64,000 nt of DNA from Kitasatospora sp. SUK 42 (GCF_015776785.2 NZ_LFMD02000002.1:1849960-1913959); one strand, 5' to 3'; counted from the first letter of the stretch, positions 16,776-30,255 are shown. Numbers and translations: made by a program. The notes: generated by a model from the letters alone, not told the origin.

Positions 16776-17474
16776 GTGAGCTTTTCGGATTCGGCCCGTG
16801 AGACGGCCACCAGGACCCGGGACACCGCCGTGCTGTTCGCGGACGGCGCCAAGCAGCGCCTCGGGCCCGCCTTGGACGCCCTCGGGCCGAAGGCCGCCCA
16901 GGCCGCCCACAGCCTCCGGGTCCAGTACGACCGGCACCTCGCCCCGCAGTTCGTGCAGGCCTTCGCCAGCCTGTCGCCCGAGGCCCAGGAGAACGCCCTG
17001 AAGGCCCTCCACCGGGCCCAGGAGACCGCTCTGGCGGCCCGTCTGTCCGCCGCCCGCGCCGCCGACCAGGCCCGCGCCGCGGTCACCCCGGTGGCCCAGG
17101 AGGCCCAGGCCCGCGGCGCCGCCGCGCTGACCGCCCTGCACGGCAACGTCAGCTCGGCCGAGATCAGCGAGATCGCCGCCCGGAACGCCCGCAAGGAGCG
17201 GTGCAACGGCTGGGCCACCGGCCTCGCGGTGGCCGGCGTACTGGCGATCGGCGGCGGCATCGTCGCCTGGCAGTGGTGGCGCCGGCACAGCAACCCGGAG
17301 TGGCTGGTCGAGCCCCCGGCCCCGCAGGCGGCCCGGCCGGCCGGCGCACACGCCGCGACCGCCCCGGTGAACGGTGCCACGCCCGAGGAGGCCGCCGGGA
17401 CCACCGACGCCACGCCCACCCGGGACGAACCCACCGAGGACGGGCCCACCGGGGACGACCGCCCGCAGCCCTAG
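16776..17474 (+). CDS. DUF5324-family membrane protein
   Basis: 232-residue protein of unknown function. The first ~140 residues are Ala/Arg/Gln-rich amphipathic helices that could form coiled coils; a single membrane helix follows at about 148-168 (WATGLAVAGVLAIGGGIVAWQWW), then an acidic Pro/Thr/Asp-rich tail. The GTG at 16776 has AGGAGGAGAG just upstream, which decides the start. Similar proteins occur at this place in many Streptomyces. No enzymatic motif is visible. Confidence 0.85.
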   Translation: MSFSDSARETATRTRDTAVLFADGAKQRLGPALDALGPKAAQAAHSLRVQYDRHLAPQFVQAFASLSPEAQENALKALHRAQETALAARLSAARAADQARAAVTPVAQEAQARGAAALTALHGNVSSAEISEIAARNARKERCNGWATGLAVAGVLAIGGGIVAWQWWRRHSNPEWLVEPPAPQAARPAGAHAATAPVNGATPEEAAGTTDATPTRDEPTEDGPTGDDRPQP

Positions 17475-17494
17475 CGGGCACCCCCGGAAACGAC

Positions 17495-17534
17495 CGAGGG
17501 CGGCCGACCCGTCATTCCAGGTCAGCCGCCCTCG
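17495..17534. terminator. Hairpin between DUF5324 gene and tRNA-Ala
   Basis: A 10-bp perfect stem (CGAGGGCGGC with GCCGCCCTCG) is extended by 3 bp past one mismatch. It lies 20 bases after the DUF5324 stop and just past the 3' end of the convergent tRNA-Ala, so it may end both. Confidence 0.65.
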
Positions 17535-17542
17535 TGGCGCTG

Positions 17543-17615
17543 TGGAGCATAGGAGACTCGAACTCCTGACATCTGCCTTGCAAAGGCAGCGCTCTACCAA
17601 CTGAGCTAATGCCCC
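17543..17615 (-). tRNA. tRNA-Ala (anticodon TGC)
   Basis: The 73-nt minus-strand cloverleaf has acceptor GGGGCAT with ATGCTCC, D-arm AGCTCAGTTGGTAGAGC, anticodon arm CTGCC-TTTGCAA-GGCAG showing TGC, and T-arm AGGAGTTCGAGTCTCCT. CCA is not encoded. Confidence 0.96.
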
Positions 17616-17691
17616 TCGATGGCACGGCCCGTGCCAACGGGCACTAGCGTACCGGGTTCCGACGCCGTTCCCGGCGCCGTTCCCCTGGAAG

Positions 17692-17729
17692 AACCGGTCG
17701 GTCCGGTCAATCGACCGGACCGACCGGTT
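17692..17729. terminator. 17-bp hairpin after the DLW-39 gene
   Basis: A perfect 17-bp stem (AACCGGTCGGTCCGGTC) has the loop AATC. It is placed about 56 bases downstream of the DLW-39 stop on the minus strand and upstream of tRNA-Ala, and probably separates the two transcripts. Confidence 0.75.
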
Positions 17730-17785
17730 GGGGAGGCGCGGTCGGGCGCCTCCGAAGACCGTCGATCGTCAGATCGTCCGGGGCC

Positions 17786-17914
17786 TCAGCGACCAGCCGG
17801 GACCGGGTCGGTGGCCTCGGTCCACAGGTCCTGCTCGGCGCGGTCCGCCTGGACCTGACGGTAGACAAAGAAGCCGCCGAGGGCGACCAGGGCGACCAGG
17901 AGGAGCTTCTTCAC
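17786..17914 (-). CDS. DLW-39 family small membrane protein (42 aa)
   Basis: A GTG start at 17914, preceded by AAGGACGAGG, opens a 42-residue protein: VKKLLLVALVALGGFFVYRQ, then VQADRAEQDLWTEATDPV. It is one hydrophobic helix followed by an acidic tail with the Asp-Leu-Trp motif that gives the family its name. It is conserved near gyrA in streptomycetes. The function is unknown; it could be a membrane anchor or regulator. Confidence 0.75.
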   Translation of the reverse strand: MKKLLLVALVALGGFFVYRQVQADRAEQDLWTEATDPVPAGR

Positions 17915-18257
17915 CGCGGGACCTCGTCCTTCTTGCGTTGTGGACTCAAGAGCCGGTGCTCCCGGTCCGAGTGACCGGGCCGACGAGTCCAGATGTGTTT
18001 CGAGCGCGAACGGGCGGCCGGGTGCCAGACTGCCCTTGCGGCCGATGATACACACCGGTATCCCAATCGTGACCAGCCACCGGCGCGGTCAACCCGGCGG
18101 TCCGGTCGGAGGATTGACGCCACACCTCCTGGCACACGGTTCGTCCGCACGCGGTCCGTCGGCGGAGCCCCCGTCCACACCGGCCGACAGGCGGCCCTGG
18201 AACCGCCCCAGGGCGGTCCGGAAGCCGGGGGCACGGGGATTTTCCCGGGGGAACGCC
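17915..18257. other. Intergenic region upstream of the DLW-39 gene
   Basis: This 343-base gap between tRNA-Ile copy 1 and the small-protein gene presumably holds the promoter of the latter. I see no gene with supporting signals. A less GC-rich patch near 18040-18070 (GATGATACACACCGGTATCC) is the likeliest promoter area; no clear hexamer pair was identified. Confidence 0.3.
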
Positions 18258-18290
18258 GAAGGGCCCGGAGTGGATCACTCCGGGCCCCTC
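18258..18290. terminator. Terminator after tRNA-Ile, copy 1
   Basis: This is the same hairpin as in the second copy (GAAGGGCCCGGAGTG with loop GAT), but C at 18288 creates one mismatch in the 15-bp stem. Confidence 0.7.
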
Positions 18291-18297
18291 GTGGTGG

Positions 18298-18371
18298 TGG
18301 GCCTAACAGGACTTGAACCTGTGGCCTCTTCCTTATCAGGGAAGCGCTCTAACCGTCTGAGCTATAGGCCC
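18298..18371 (-). tRNA. tRNA-Ile (anticodon GAT), copy 1
   Basis: 74-nt cloverleaf: acceptor GGGCCTA with TAGGCCC, D-arm AGCTCAGACGGTTAGAGC, anticodon arm TTCCC-TGATAAG-GAA showing GAT, T-arm ACAGGTTCAAGTCCTGT. CCA is not encoded. It is identical to copy 2. Confidence 0.96.
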
Positions 18372-18419
18372 GCGCCGAAAAGAGAGCTTACCGGAACCTG
18401 GCCGATCCACGAAAACGCC

Positions 18420-18452
18420 GAAGGGCCCGGAGTGGATCACTCCGGGCCCTTC
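18420..18452. terminator. Terminator after tRNA-Ile, copy 2
   Basis: A perfect 15-bp stem (GAAGGGCCCGGAGTG) with 3-base loop GAT lies directly 3' of the second tRNA-Ile on the minus strand. Confidence 0.75.
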
Positions 18453-18459
18453 GCGGTGG

Positions 18460-18533
18460 TGGGCCTAACAGGACTTGAACCTGTGGCCTCTTCCTTATCA
18501 GGGAAGCGCTCTAACCGTCTGAGCTATAGGCCC
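18460..18533 (-). tRNA. tRNA-Ile (anticodon GAT), copy 2
   Basis: This is an identical 74-nt tRNA-Ile. It is the promoter-proximal copy, since transcription runs on the minus strand. The methyltransferase gene ends 17 bases upstream. Confidence 0.96.
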
Positions 18534-18549
18534 TTGCCGCACTGAAAGA

Positions 18550-19935
18550 TTAGCGGACCGACCGCGAATCTCCCAAATCCGTTTCGGCGACGGTCACCGC
18601 GGGGGCTGCGGCAGGACCCCCTGCGGCCGGGCGCACCAGCCACTCCTCACGGGTGGGCGGCAGGCCCGCCGCGCCCTCCTCGGTGCTGCGGACGGCGAGG
18701 ACCTGGTTGACGCCGATCCGGTTCTGCTCGAAGGCGAGCGCCGAGGCGGCCATGTACAGCCGCCAGACCCGGGCCCGCCCGAGGCCGACCAGCCGGACCG
18801 CCTCCGTCCAGTGCGCTTCGAGGTTGGCCACCCACTCGCGCAGGGTGAGCCCGTAGTGCTCGCGCAGCGACTCGACGTCCCGGACCTCGAACCCGGCCTC
18901 CTCCAGCCGGGCCACGGTGGAGCCGACCGGGGAGAGCTCGCCGTCGGGGAAGACGTAGCGGTCGATGAAGGGGCTGGTGCGGTGCGGCTCGCCGGGGATG
19001 TCCGGGCGGCGGGCGATCTGGTGGTTGAGCAGCCGGCCGCCGGGCACCAGCAGCCGGTACAGGCCCTCGGCGTAGACCCGGTACTGCTCGGAGCCGACGT
19101 GCTCGGCCATCCCGACGCTGGAGATCGCGTCGAACGGGCCGTCGGCGATCTCCCGGTAGTCCTGCAGCCGGACCTCGACCCGGTCGGCGAGGCCGGCCTC
19201 CTCGACCCGCGCACGGGCCAGGGCGACCTGCTCCCTGGAGATCGAGACGCCGACCGCGGTGACGCCGTAGTGCTTCGCCGCGTGCAGCAGCAGCGAGCCC
19301 CAGCCGCAGCCGACGTCCAGCAGCCGCATCCCGGGCCGCAGGCCGAGCTTGCGGCAGATCAGGTCGAGCTTGGCCTCCTGGGCGGCCTCCAGGCTCTTGG
19401 ACTCGGGCGTCCAGTAGGCGCAGGAGTACACCAGGGACGAGCCCAGCACGAGGCCGTAGAACTCGTTGCCGACGTCGTAGTGGTGGCTGATGGCCTCGCG
19501 GTCCCGGCTGCGGCTGTGCAGCCGGCCCTGGGCCCTGCGGACCTCCTCCGGGGGCGGCGTGGGCTCCGGGCCGAGCGCCCCGGCCCGCAGCACGGCGGCC
19601 AGCACCTTGCGGCCCCCGGCGCCGACGACGTCGCGCGGCCCGAGGGCCATGGTGCGGATCTCCGGCCGCTCGGAGAAGCGGGCGACGGCGGAGAGCGTCT
19701 CGTACAGGTCGGTGCCGGGGGCCAGGTCCAGGTCCCCCGCGACGTAGGCCCGGGCGAGGCCCAGCTCGTTCGGCTGCCAGACCAGTCGGCGCAGCGCCCG
19801 GCGGTTGCGCAGCACCACGGTGGGCGCCCCGGGCGGCCCGGCGACGCTGCCGTCCCAGACCTGCACCCGCAGTGGTACCGGGATCCCCAACAGCCCGTCC
19901 AGGGCTTCGACCAGTTGACCTGCGAGCTTCGCCAC
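18550..19935 (-). CDS. Cyclopropane-fatty-acyl-phospholipid synthase-like methyltransferase
   Basis: 461-residue SAM-dependent methyltransferase of the CFA synthase family. An N-terminal lipid-binding region (about 1-140) precedes a class I fold with YDVGNEFYGLVLG, motif I LLDVGCGWGSLLLHAAKHYG (about 203-222), SREQVALAR and the SVGMAEHVG segment. CFA synthases add a methylene bridge to unsaturated lipid chains at the membrane; other members make mycolate or methyl-branched lipids, so the exact product is open. GTG at 19935 follows GGACGGAGGCGTGG. It is monocistronic between tRNA-Ile and a hairpin-bearing gap. Confidence 0.88.
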   Translation of the reverse strand: MAKLAGQLVEALDGLLGIPVPLRVQVWDGSVAGPPGAPTVVLRNRRALRRLVWQPNELGLARAYVAGDLDLAPGTDLYETLSAVARFSERPEIRTMALGPRDVVGAGGRKVLAAVLRAGALGPEPTPPPEEVRRAQGRLHSRSRDREAISHHYDVGNEFYGLVLGSSLVYSCAYWTPESKSLEAAQEAKLDLICRKLGLRPGMRLLDVGCGWGSLLLHAAKHYGVTAVGVSISREQVALARARVEEAGLADRVEVRLQDYREIADGPFDAISSVGMAEHVGSEQYRVYAEGLYRLLVPGGRLLNHQIARRPDIPGEPHRTSPFIDRYVFPDGELSPVGSTVARLEEAGFEVRDVESLREHYGLTLREWVANLEAHWTEAVRLVGLGRARVWRLYMAASALAFEQNRIGVNQVLAVRSTEEGAAGLPPTREEWLVRPAAGGPAAAPAVTVAETDLGDSRSVR

Positions 19936-20109
19936 CCCACGCCTCCGTCCAGTCGTCCTGCGGAACCTCAGCTGACCCGGTCGAGCGGACCGGGGGCGGC
20001 CTGCGGCACTCCCAGAAGCGGGAACGGGCGGCGTCCAGCTAATCCCACCGCGGACGGCCCGTTTCCGGGCGGCGCGCCGCGGGGTACCGGCTGTCACCCG
20101 AAATGCCGA

Positions 20110-20144
20110 CGGGCCCCGCCGGCTGCAACAGCCTGCGGGGCCCG
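20110..20144. terminator. Hairpin after the DUF3566 gene
   Basis: A 10-bp perfect stem (CGGGCCCCGC with GCGGGGCCCG) is extended by GGC-GCC pairs. It lies about 50 bases after the DUF3566 stop on the minus strand and is the likely end of the gyrB-gyrA-DUF3566 transcript. Confidence 0.65.
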
Positions 20145-20195
20145 CACATTCCGCCCGTGGACGGTCAACTGACCGATGGTCAGGTTCCGGCCGGA

Positions 20196-20933
20196 TCAGT
20201 CCTCTTCGGCCAGGGTCAGCTCGACGCCGCCGGTGAAGCCGGCCGCCGCGTTGTAGATGAAGGCCGAGAGCGTGGAGAGCGCCGTCAGCAGCACGACGTC
20301 GACCACGGCGATCAACGTGGTGAACATCATCACCTTGCCGAAGCCGATGTAGTCCATCAGGTTCAGGGTGCTGCTGGCGTTCTCCGCGCCGCCGCCGGTG
20401 ACGTCCTTGAGCGTCTTGGTCAGCGAGTCGAAGACGCCGAGCGAGTCCAGCGTCATCCACAGCACGGCCGAGGCCACGATGATGATGATGCCGACGGCCA
20501 GCGACAGCAGGAAGCTGACCTTCATCACCGACCACGGGTCGACCTTGGTCACCCGCAGCCTGGCCTTGCGGGTCCGGCCGAGGCCACCGCCGGTCGCGGG
20601 GGCGCCCGCCGGGCGGCGCGCCGCCCCGGCGACGGGGGTCCCGCCGGGCGGGGTGTTGCCGGTCCGGGTGCCCCGGGCCGGGGTCGGCTGCCCCTTGGCG
20701 TAGGTGGTCGGCTGTGAGAAGCCGGCCCCGCCGGGGGCGGCACCGCCCGGCGGGGGCGGGTTCTGGCCCCCGTACGTCGCTCCGCTCTGGCCCGCTCCGC
20801 CGACCGGTGGCATCAGCGAGGTGGACGCGGCCGGGTGCTCGGTCGGCGGCTGCGGCACGCCGTACCCCCCACCCTGCTGCGCGCCCGGACGGCCGCCGGA
20901 GGGTCCCCCCGCAGCACCCGTGGCTCCACTCAC
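20196..20933 (-). CDS. DUF3566-domain membrane protein
   Basis: 245-residue protein immediately downstream of gyrA, as in Mycobacterium (Rv0007 position). The N-terminal half is Gly/Pro/Gln/Thr-rich and disordered; the C-terminal DUF3566 domain has two membrane helices (about 144-166, SVMKVSFLLSLAVGIIII onward, and 203-225, KVMMFTTLIAVVDVVLL) and an acidic end. The function is unknown. GTG at 20933 is preferred over GTG at 20948 because GGAGG lies 5 bases before it. Confidence 0.85.
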   Translation of the reverse strand: MSGATGAAGGPSGGRPGAQQGGGYGVPQPPTEHPAASTSLMPPVGGAGQSGATYGGQNPPPPGGAAPGGAGFSQPTTYAKGQPTPARGTRTGNTPPGGTPVAGAARRPAGAPATGGGLGRTRKARLRVTKVDPWSVMKVSFLLSLAVGIIIIVASAVLWMTLDSLGVFDSLTKTLKDVTGGGAENASSTLNLMDYIGFGKVMMFTTLIAVVDVVLLTALSTLSAFIYNAAAGFTGGVELTLAEED

Positions 20934-21080
20934 CTGGTCCTCCCGCACTTCCCACCAGGGCGGCGCCGCCCTGGTCCGTCACTCGTCATCCAGCGCCCGG
21001 CGGGATTGCCCGGAACTGGTCGGCGTCCGGTGCCGCCGCGTCCACTCTCTGGACGCGACGGCACCGGTCTGCGGTTCGGT

Positions 21081-23693
<2,613 letters not shown>

Positions 23694-23749
23694 TGGTGGT
23701 CAGTTTCCTTTCACGCGGACTGGTACGTGCGGGGCCTGGGGTGCAGGCG

Positions 23750-25846
<2,097 letters not shown>

Positions 25847-26022
25847 TCAGTCTACCGGTACGACTGACATAGATGGGCGTTTGGCAGCCCTTGAAGGCAG
25901 ATATGCCGCCCTGAATCCCCTCTGCACATGTCCCGATACTCGACAGGGGGGCTCGGAGCGCCTGGAAGGGCCGTCAGGGGTTCCGGAAGATCGCCATCCG
26001 ATCCCGGGCCGGGCCGGCCGGG

Positions 26023-26571
26023 TCAGCCCCAGGTGTCGCCGGGGCCCTTGCTCCCCGGCGCGCGCAGCCGGCCGTAGCCGCGGGCGGGCGCGGCTGGGCC
26101 GAGCACCTTGATGGTCCTGACCGTGCCGTGGCCCAGCTCGTGGTTCAGACGTGCCACCAACTGCCGTGCCAACCAGCGCAGTTGAGTGGCCCAGGCGGTG
26201 GAGTCGCACTGCACGGTCAGGACCGCGGCGGCCTCGTCGTAGGAGGAGGGGTGGCAGTGGGCGGCGATGTCAGGGCCGACGATCTGCGGCCAGCGGCCCA
26301 TCACCCCGCCGACCGCGGCCGAGGACTCCCAGCCGCGCTCGGTCAGCAGCCGGTTCAGCGCCGCCCCCAGCGGGACCGGATCACGGCCGTCCGAGCGGGC
26401 CCCGCTGCGCAGACCGTGCCGCCGCGCCTCGCGCTTCTGCTGGACCTGCTCCCCGCGCTGACGGGCCTGGGCGCGGGCGGCCCGCAGGGCGGACCGGGCG
26501 AGGTCGGCGCCGGTGGGCGCGGGAGCGCCGGGGTCCGCGGTGCGGGAGGAGTTCTCCGCCGACTCGCTCAC
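26023..26571 (-). CDS. dciA: Helicase loader DciA (DUF721)
   Basis: 182-residue protein of the DciA family, which loads the replicative helicase DnaB in bacteria lacking DnaC/DnaI. The N-terminal half is basic and Arg/Gln/Ala-rich (about 30-75); the C-terminal DUF721 domain contains WPQIVGPDIAAHCHP and STAWATQLRWLARQLV with a terminal basic tail. GTG at 26571 is chosen because AAAGGAG lies 6 bases upstream. It sits between recF and gyrB as in Mycobacterium (Rv0004). A perfect DnaA box lies about 20 bases upstream of the start. Confidence 0.9.
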   Translation of the reverse strand: MSESAENSSRTADPGAPAPTGADLARSALRAARAQARQRGEQVQQKREARRHGLRSGARSDGRDPVPLGAALNRLLTERGWESSAAVGGVMGRWPQIVGPDIAAHCHPSSYDEAAAVLTVQCDSTAWATQLRWLARQLVARLNHELGHGTVRTIKVLGPAAPARGYGRLRAPGSKGPGDTWG

Positions 26572-26592
26572 GGCGATCTCCTTTCCCCAGCC

Positions 26593-26601
26593 TGTGGACA
26601 A
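26593..26601 (-). promoter_or_regulatory. Isolated DnaA box upstream of dciA
   Basis: TGTGGACAA, an exact minus-strand TTGTCCACA, lies in the 124-base recF-dciA gap, 21 bases before the dciA start. Control of dciA by DnaA is inference. Confidence 0.5.
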
Positions 26602-26695
26602 CCCGATGAGCCGTCCAGCCTACGGGAGCGCACGGACGCCGGACGGCGGCACCTGCCCGCGCCGCGGGCCGTGCCGGTGGTGGAGGTACGAAGGA

Positions 26696-27829
26696 TCAGG
26701 CGTCGATGCGCTGGACCGCGCCGTCGGAGACCGCGAACCGGGCGCCGACCAGCGCCTTCGGCACGTCCTCGGCCACCGCCGCGGTCACCAGCACCTGCTC
26801 GCCGTGGGCGACCAGCTCGGCCAGCCGGTCCCGGCGGGCGGCGTCCAGCTCGGCGAAGACGTCGTCCAGGATCAGCACCGGCTCACCGCCGTCCGCGCGC
26901 AGCAGCTCGTACGAGGCCAGCCGCAGCGCGAGCGCGAACGACCAGGACTCGCCGTGGCTGGCGTAGCCCTTGGCGGGCAGCGGGCCGAGCCTGAGCACCA
27001 GCTCGTCGCGGTGCGGGCCGACCAGCGTGATCCCGCGCTCGACCTCCTGCTTGCGGACCGTCTGCAGCGCGCCCAGCAGCTGCTCCTCGGCCTGCTCGCG
27101 GCTGGTCGGCAGCTCGCCCTCGAAGGAGCTGCGGTACTCCAGGGCGGTCTCGCCGCCGCCGGGGGCCAGCTGCCCGTAGGCGGCCGTCACCAGCGGCTGC
27201 AGGGCGGCCACCAGCTGGATCCGGAAGGCCGTCAACTCGGCGCCGGCCCGCGCCAGGTGGCCGTCCCAGACCTCCAGGGTGGACAGGTCGGCGCCCTTGC
27301 CGCCGCCGGCCCGGCGGGCCATGGCGGCGGTCTTCAGCAGGGCGTTGCGCTGCTTGAGGACCCGCTCGTAGTCCTGCCGGACCCCGGCCAGCCGGGGCGC
27401 GCGGGCGGTCAGCAGCTCGTCCAGGAAGCGCCGGCGCTCGCCCGGGTCGCCCTTGACCAGGCTGAGGTCCTCGGGGGCGAACAGCACGGTGCGCAGCAGG
27501 CCCAGCACGTCGCGCGGGCGGACGTTGTCGGAGCGGTTGATCCGGGCCCGGTTGGCCTTGCCCGGGGTCAGCTCCAGCTCGACCAGGGTGGAGCGGCCGC
27601 GGTCCACCACCGAGGTGCGGATGACCGCCCGCTCGGCGCCCAGCCGGATCAGCGGGGCGTCCGTGGCGACCCGGTGGCTGCCCAGGGTGGCGACGTAGCC
27701 GATCGCCTCGACCAGGTTGGTCTTGCCCTGGCCGTTGGGGCCCACGAAGGCCGTCACGCCCGGGTCGAGGGGAACCTCGGCCCGGGCGTACGACCGGAAG
27801 TCGGCGAGCGACAGGTGCGCGACGTGCAT
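26696..27829 (-). CDS. recF: DNA replication and repair protein RecF
   Basis: SMC-like ATPase that helps load RecA at gapped DNA with RecO and RecR. The 377-residue protein has Walker A GPNGQGKT at 30-37, the ABC signature region near [17 protein letters not shown] and Walker [15 protein letters not shown]. The ATG start [14 protein letters not shown] matches the family. It is in the canonical dnaN-recF-gyrB neighbourhood, with gnd inserted between dnaN and recF as in Streptomyces; 41 bases separate it from gnd. Confidence 0.97.
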   Translation of the reverse strand: MHVAHLSLADFRSYARAEVPLDPGVTAFVGPNGQGKTNLVEAIGYVATLGSHRVATDAPLIRLGAERAVIRTSVVDRGRSTLVELELTPGKANRARINRSDNVRPRDVLGLLRTVLFAPEDLSLVKGDPGERRRFLDELLTARAPRLAGVRQDYERVLKQRNALLKTAAMARRAGGGKGADLSTLEVWDGHLARAGAELTAFRIQLVAALQPLVTAAYGQLAPGGGETALEYRSSFEGELPTSREQAEEQLLGALQTVRKQEVERGITLVGPHRDELVLRLGPLPAKGYASHGESWSFALALRLASYELLRADGGEPVLILDDVFAELDAARRDRLAELVAHGEQVLVTAAVAEDVPKALVGARFAVSDGAVQRIDA

Positions 27830-27870
27830 GGCTGTGGACTGCGCCCGCCTTCTTGTGGAGAACCTGCTGG

Positions 27871-28746
27871 TTACTTGGACTCGACCGCGTGGCCGCCGAA
27901 CTGGTTGCGCAGCGCGGCGATCATCTTCATCTGCGGCGAGTCCTCCTGGCGGGAGGCGAAGCGGGCGAACAGCGAGGCGGTGATCGCCGGCAGCGGCACG
28001 GCGTGGTCGATCGCGGCCTCGACGGTCCAGCGGCCCTCACCGGAGTCGGCGGCCCAGCCGCGCAGCTTATCCAGGTGCTCGTCGTCGTCCAGGGCGCGGA
28101 CGGCCAGGTCCAGCAGCCAGGAGCGGATGACCGTGCCCTCCTGCCAGCTGCGGAAGACCTCGCGCACGTCGGTGACCTCGGGGGCGGCCTCCAGCAGCTC
28201 CCAGCCCTCGGCGAAGGCCTGCATCATCGCGTACTCGATGCCGTTGTGGACCATCTTGGCGAAGTGCCCGGCGCCCACCGCGCCCGCGTGCACCGAGCCG
28301 AAGTCGCCCTCCGGCTTGAGGGCGTCGAAGACCGGCTGGGCCTTGGCGACGTGCTCGGCGTCGCCGCCGTACATCAGCGCGTAGCCGTTCTCCAGGCCCC
28401 AGACGCCGCCGGAGACACCGCAGTCGACGAAGCCGATGCCCTTGGCGGCCAGCGTCTCGGCGTGCTTGATGTCGTCGGTCCAGCGGGAGTTGCCGCCGTC
28501 GACCACGACGTCACCGGGGGAGAGCAGTTCCGCGAGCTCGTCGACGGTCGCCTGGGTGGCGGCACCGGCCGGAACCATCACCCAGACCACGCGCGGGCCC
28601 TGGAGCTTGGTGACGAGCTCCTGCAGGCTCTCGACGTCGGAGATCTCCGGGTTGCGGTCGTAGCCGACGACGGTGTGGCCGGCGCGGCGGATCCGCTCGC
28701 GCATGTTGCCGCCCATCTTGCCGAGACCGATGAGGCCGAGCTCCAT
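27871..28746 (-). CDS. gnd: 6-phosphogluconate dehydrogenase, short form
   Basis: Oxidative decarboxylase converting 6-phosphogluconate to ribulose 5-phosphate in the pentose phosphate pathway. At 291 residues it is the short (GntZ/YqeC-like) type, often NAD-dependent. The Rossmann motif is [12 protein letters not shown] (4-15); substrate-binding signatures are [23 protein letters not shown] and the [20 protein letters not shown] helix with the catalytic Lys. The ATG at 28746 matches MELGLIGLG. Placement between dnaN and recF is a streptomycete trait. Confidence 0.93.
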   Translation of the reverse strand: MELGLIGLGKMGGNMRERIRRAGHTVVGYDRNPEISDVESLQELVTKLQGPRVVWVMVPAGAATQATVDELAELLSPGDVVVDGGNSRWTDDIKHAETLAAKGIGFVDCGVSGGVWGLENGYALMYGGDAEHVAKAQPVFDALKPEGDFGSVHAGAVGAGHFAKMVHNGIEYAMMQAFAEGWELLEAAPEVTDVREVFRSWQEGTVIRSWLLDLAVRALDDDEHLDKLRGWAADSGEGRWTVEAAIDHAVPLPAITASLFARFASRQEDSPQMKMIAALRNQFGGHAVESK

Positions 28747-28861
28747 GACCAAATCCTTACTGTGGGGCGTTGCCTGGCGGCGGCGCCGTTGCCGCACTCC
28801 CCGAGCCTACGCTTCCGGCGACGGCGGACTCCCGGTGGTCGGGCCGACCGGGGGGAGACGT

Positions 28862-28898
28862 CCACAGGCTGTGCACAGCGGGTGTGCACAGCCTGTGG
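28862..28898. terminator. 16-bp hairpin between dnaN and gnd
   Basis: A perfect inverted repeat CCACAGGCTGTGCACA, loop GCGGG, then its complement. It lies 57 bases after the dnaN stop and 116 before gnd. It can end or attenuate the dnaN transcript. The arms also contain TGTGCACA and CCACA, close to DnaA-box halves. Confidence 0.6.
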
Positions 28899-28954
28899 GT
28901 GACGGAGCCGGTGGGCCCGACCGGAGAGCCGGTGTCGGCCGGGACCAGCCGGAA

Positions 28955-30085
28955 TCAGCCGGAGAGGCGGACCGGCATGATCAGGTACTGGTACGCCTTG
29001 TCCTCCTCGGCGTCCACCGAGACCTTGCCGCTGAGCAGGGCCGGCTTGGTCGGGGTGGTGAAGCTCAGCTGGGCGAAGGGGGAGTCGATGGCCTTGAGGC
29101 CCTCCTCCAGGTAGCCCGGGTTGAAGGCGATCGAGATGGCGTCGCCCTCCAGGGAGGCCTCGATCCGCTCGGTGGCCTGGGCGTCGTCGCCCGAACCGGC
29201 TTCGAGGGTCAGCACGCCCTCCTCGAAGTTCAGACGGACCGGGGTGTTGCGCTCGGCGACCAGCGAGACGCGCTTGAGCGCCTCCAGGAAGGGCTGGGTC
29301 TGGATCGCCGCGATCGCGTTGAACTCGGTCGGGAAGAGGCTGCGGAACTTGGGGAACTCGCCCTCCAGCAGCCGGGTGGTGGTCCGGCGGCCGGCGCCCT
29401 CGAAACCGATCAGGCCCTCGCCGGCGCCGCCCGAGGAGAGCGCGATCGAGACGTTGTCGCCGCTGCCCAGGGACTTGGCGATGTCCTGCAGCGTCTTGGC
29501 GGGCACCAGGGCGACCGCGGAGATGTCCGACTGCTCGGGCTTCCACAGCAGCTCGCGGACGGCGAAGCGGTAGCGGTCGGTGGCGGCCAGGGTGATCCGG
29601 TCGCCCTCGATCTCGACCCGGACACCGGTCAGCACCGGCAGGGTGTCGTCCCGGCCGGCGGCGACCGCGGCCTGGCTGACGGCCGAGGCGAAGACGTCCC
29701 CGGAGACGGTGCCGGTGGCGGTCGGCATCTGAGGCAGTGCCGGGTACTCGTCCACGGGCAGGGTGGGGAGGGTGAAGCGGGAGCTGCCGCAGACCACGCT
29801 GACCCGCTGGCCGTCGGTGGAGATCTCCACAGGCCTGTTGGGAAGGTTGCGCGAGATGTCGTTGAGCAGTCGACCGGAGACCAGGACGGTGCCGGCCTCC
29901 TCGATGTCCGCCTCCAGCTCGACCCGGGCCGAGACCTCGTAGTCGAAGCCGGACAGCGCCAGGCTGCCGTCCTGTGCCGTCAGCAGCAGGCCGGCCAGCA
30001 CCGGCACCGGCGGCCGTGCCGGGAGGCTGCGGGCAGCCCAGGCCACCGCCTCCGCGAGGACGTCACGCTCCACCCGGAACTTCAC
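28955..30085 (-). CDS. dnaN: DNA polymerase III beta sliding clamp
   Basis: 376-residue processivity clamp that encircles DNA as a dimer and tethers polymerase III. The sequence has the three-fold clamp repeat; recognisable parts are VKFRVERDVLAEAVAWAARS at the start, AGLLLTAQDGSLALSGFDYE, and the C-terminal YLIMPVRLSG that forms part of the peptide-binding pocket. GTG at 30085 follows AGGAGGCGGTTACCG and agrees with relatives; longer in-frame sequence upstream lies within oriC-proximal DNA. It is transcribed away from oriC. Confidence 0.97.
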   Translation of the reverse strand: MKFRVERDVLAEAVAWAARSLPARPPVPVLAGLLLTAQDGSLALSGFDYEVSARVELEADIEEAGTVLVSGRLLNDISRNLPNRPVEISTDGQRVSVVCGSSRFTLPTLPVDEYPALPQMPTATGTVSGDVFASAVSQAAVAAGRDDTLPVLTGVRVEIEGDRITLAATDRYRFAVRELLWKPEQSDISAVALVPAKTLQDIAKSLGSGDNVSIALSSGGAGEGLIGFEGAGRRTTTRLLEGEFPKFRSLFPTEFNAIAAIQTQPFLEALKRVSLVAERNTPVRLNFEEGVLTLEAGSGDDAQATERIEASLEGDAISIAFNPGYLEEGLKAIDSPFAQLSFTTPTKPALLSGKVSVDAEEDKAYQYLIMPVRLSG

Positions 30086-30255
30086 CGGTAACCGCCTCCT
30101 GGATCGAGCGCTCCCGCTCGCACTCTGGTTCGTCTGGTCTTGATCGTCGGTTCCGCTGTCCACCGAGCTCTGCCACTCCGCTTCCAGCTGCCAAGGACAG
30201 TCTGACGTACTCCGCCGACAGACGGGGCAGACGGGCGGAAGCAAGCCGAACAGAT

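Larger units (their letters stand above)
18252..18533 (-). repeat. Tandem duplication of tRNA-Ile with its terminator
   Basis: Bases 18252-18371 and 18414-18533 are two ~120-base copies at a 162-base spacing, differing at only two positions (18288/18450 and 18292/18454). Each includes a terminator hairpin and a complete tRNA-Ile gene. Confidence 0.9.

Noticed and set aside
19936..20982. Longer methyltransferase running through the DUF3566 gene
   Set aside because: Upstream in-frame sequence is a shadow of the DUF3566 gene; GGAGG-preceded GTG at 19935 fits the family start.
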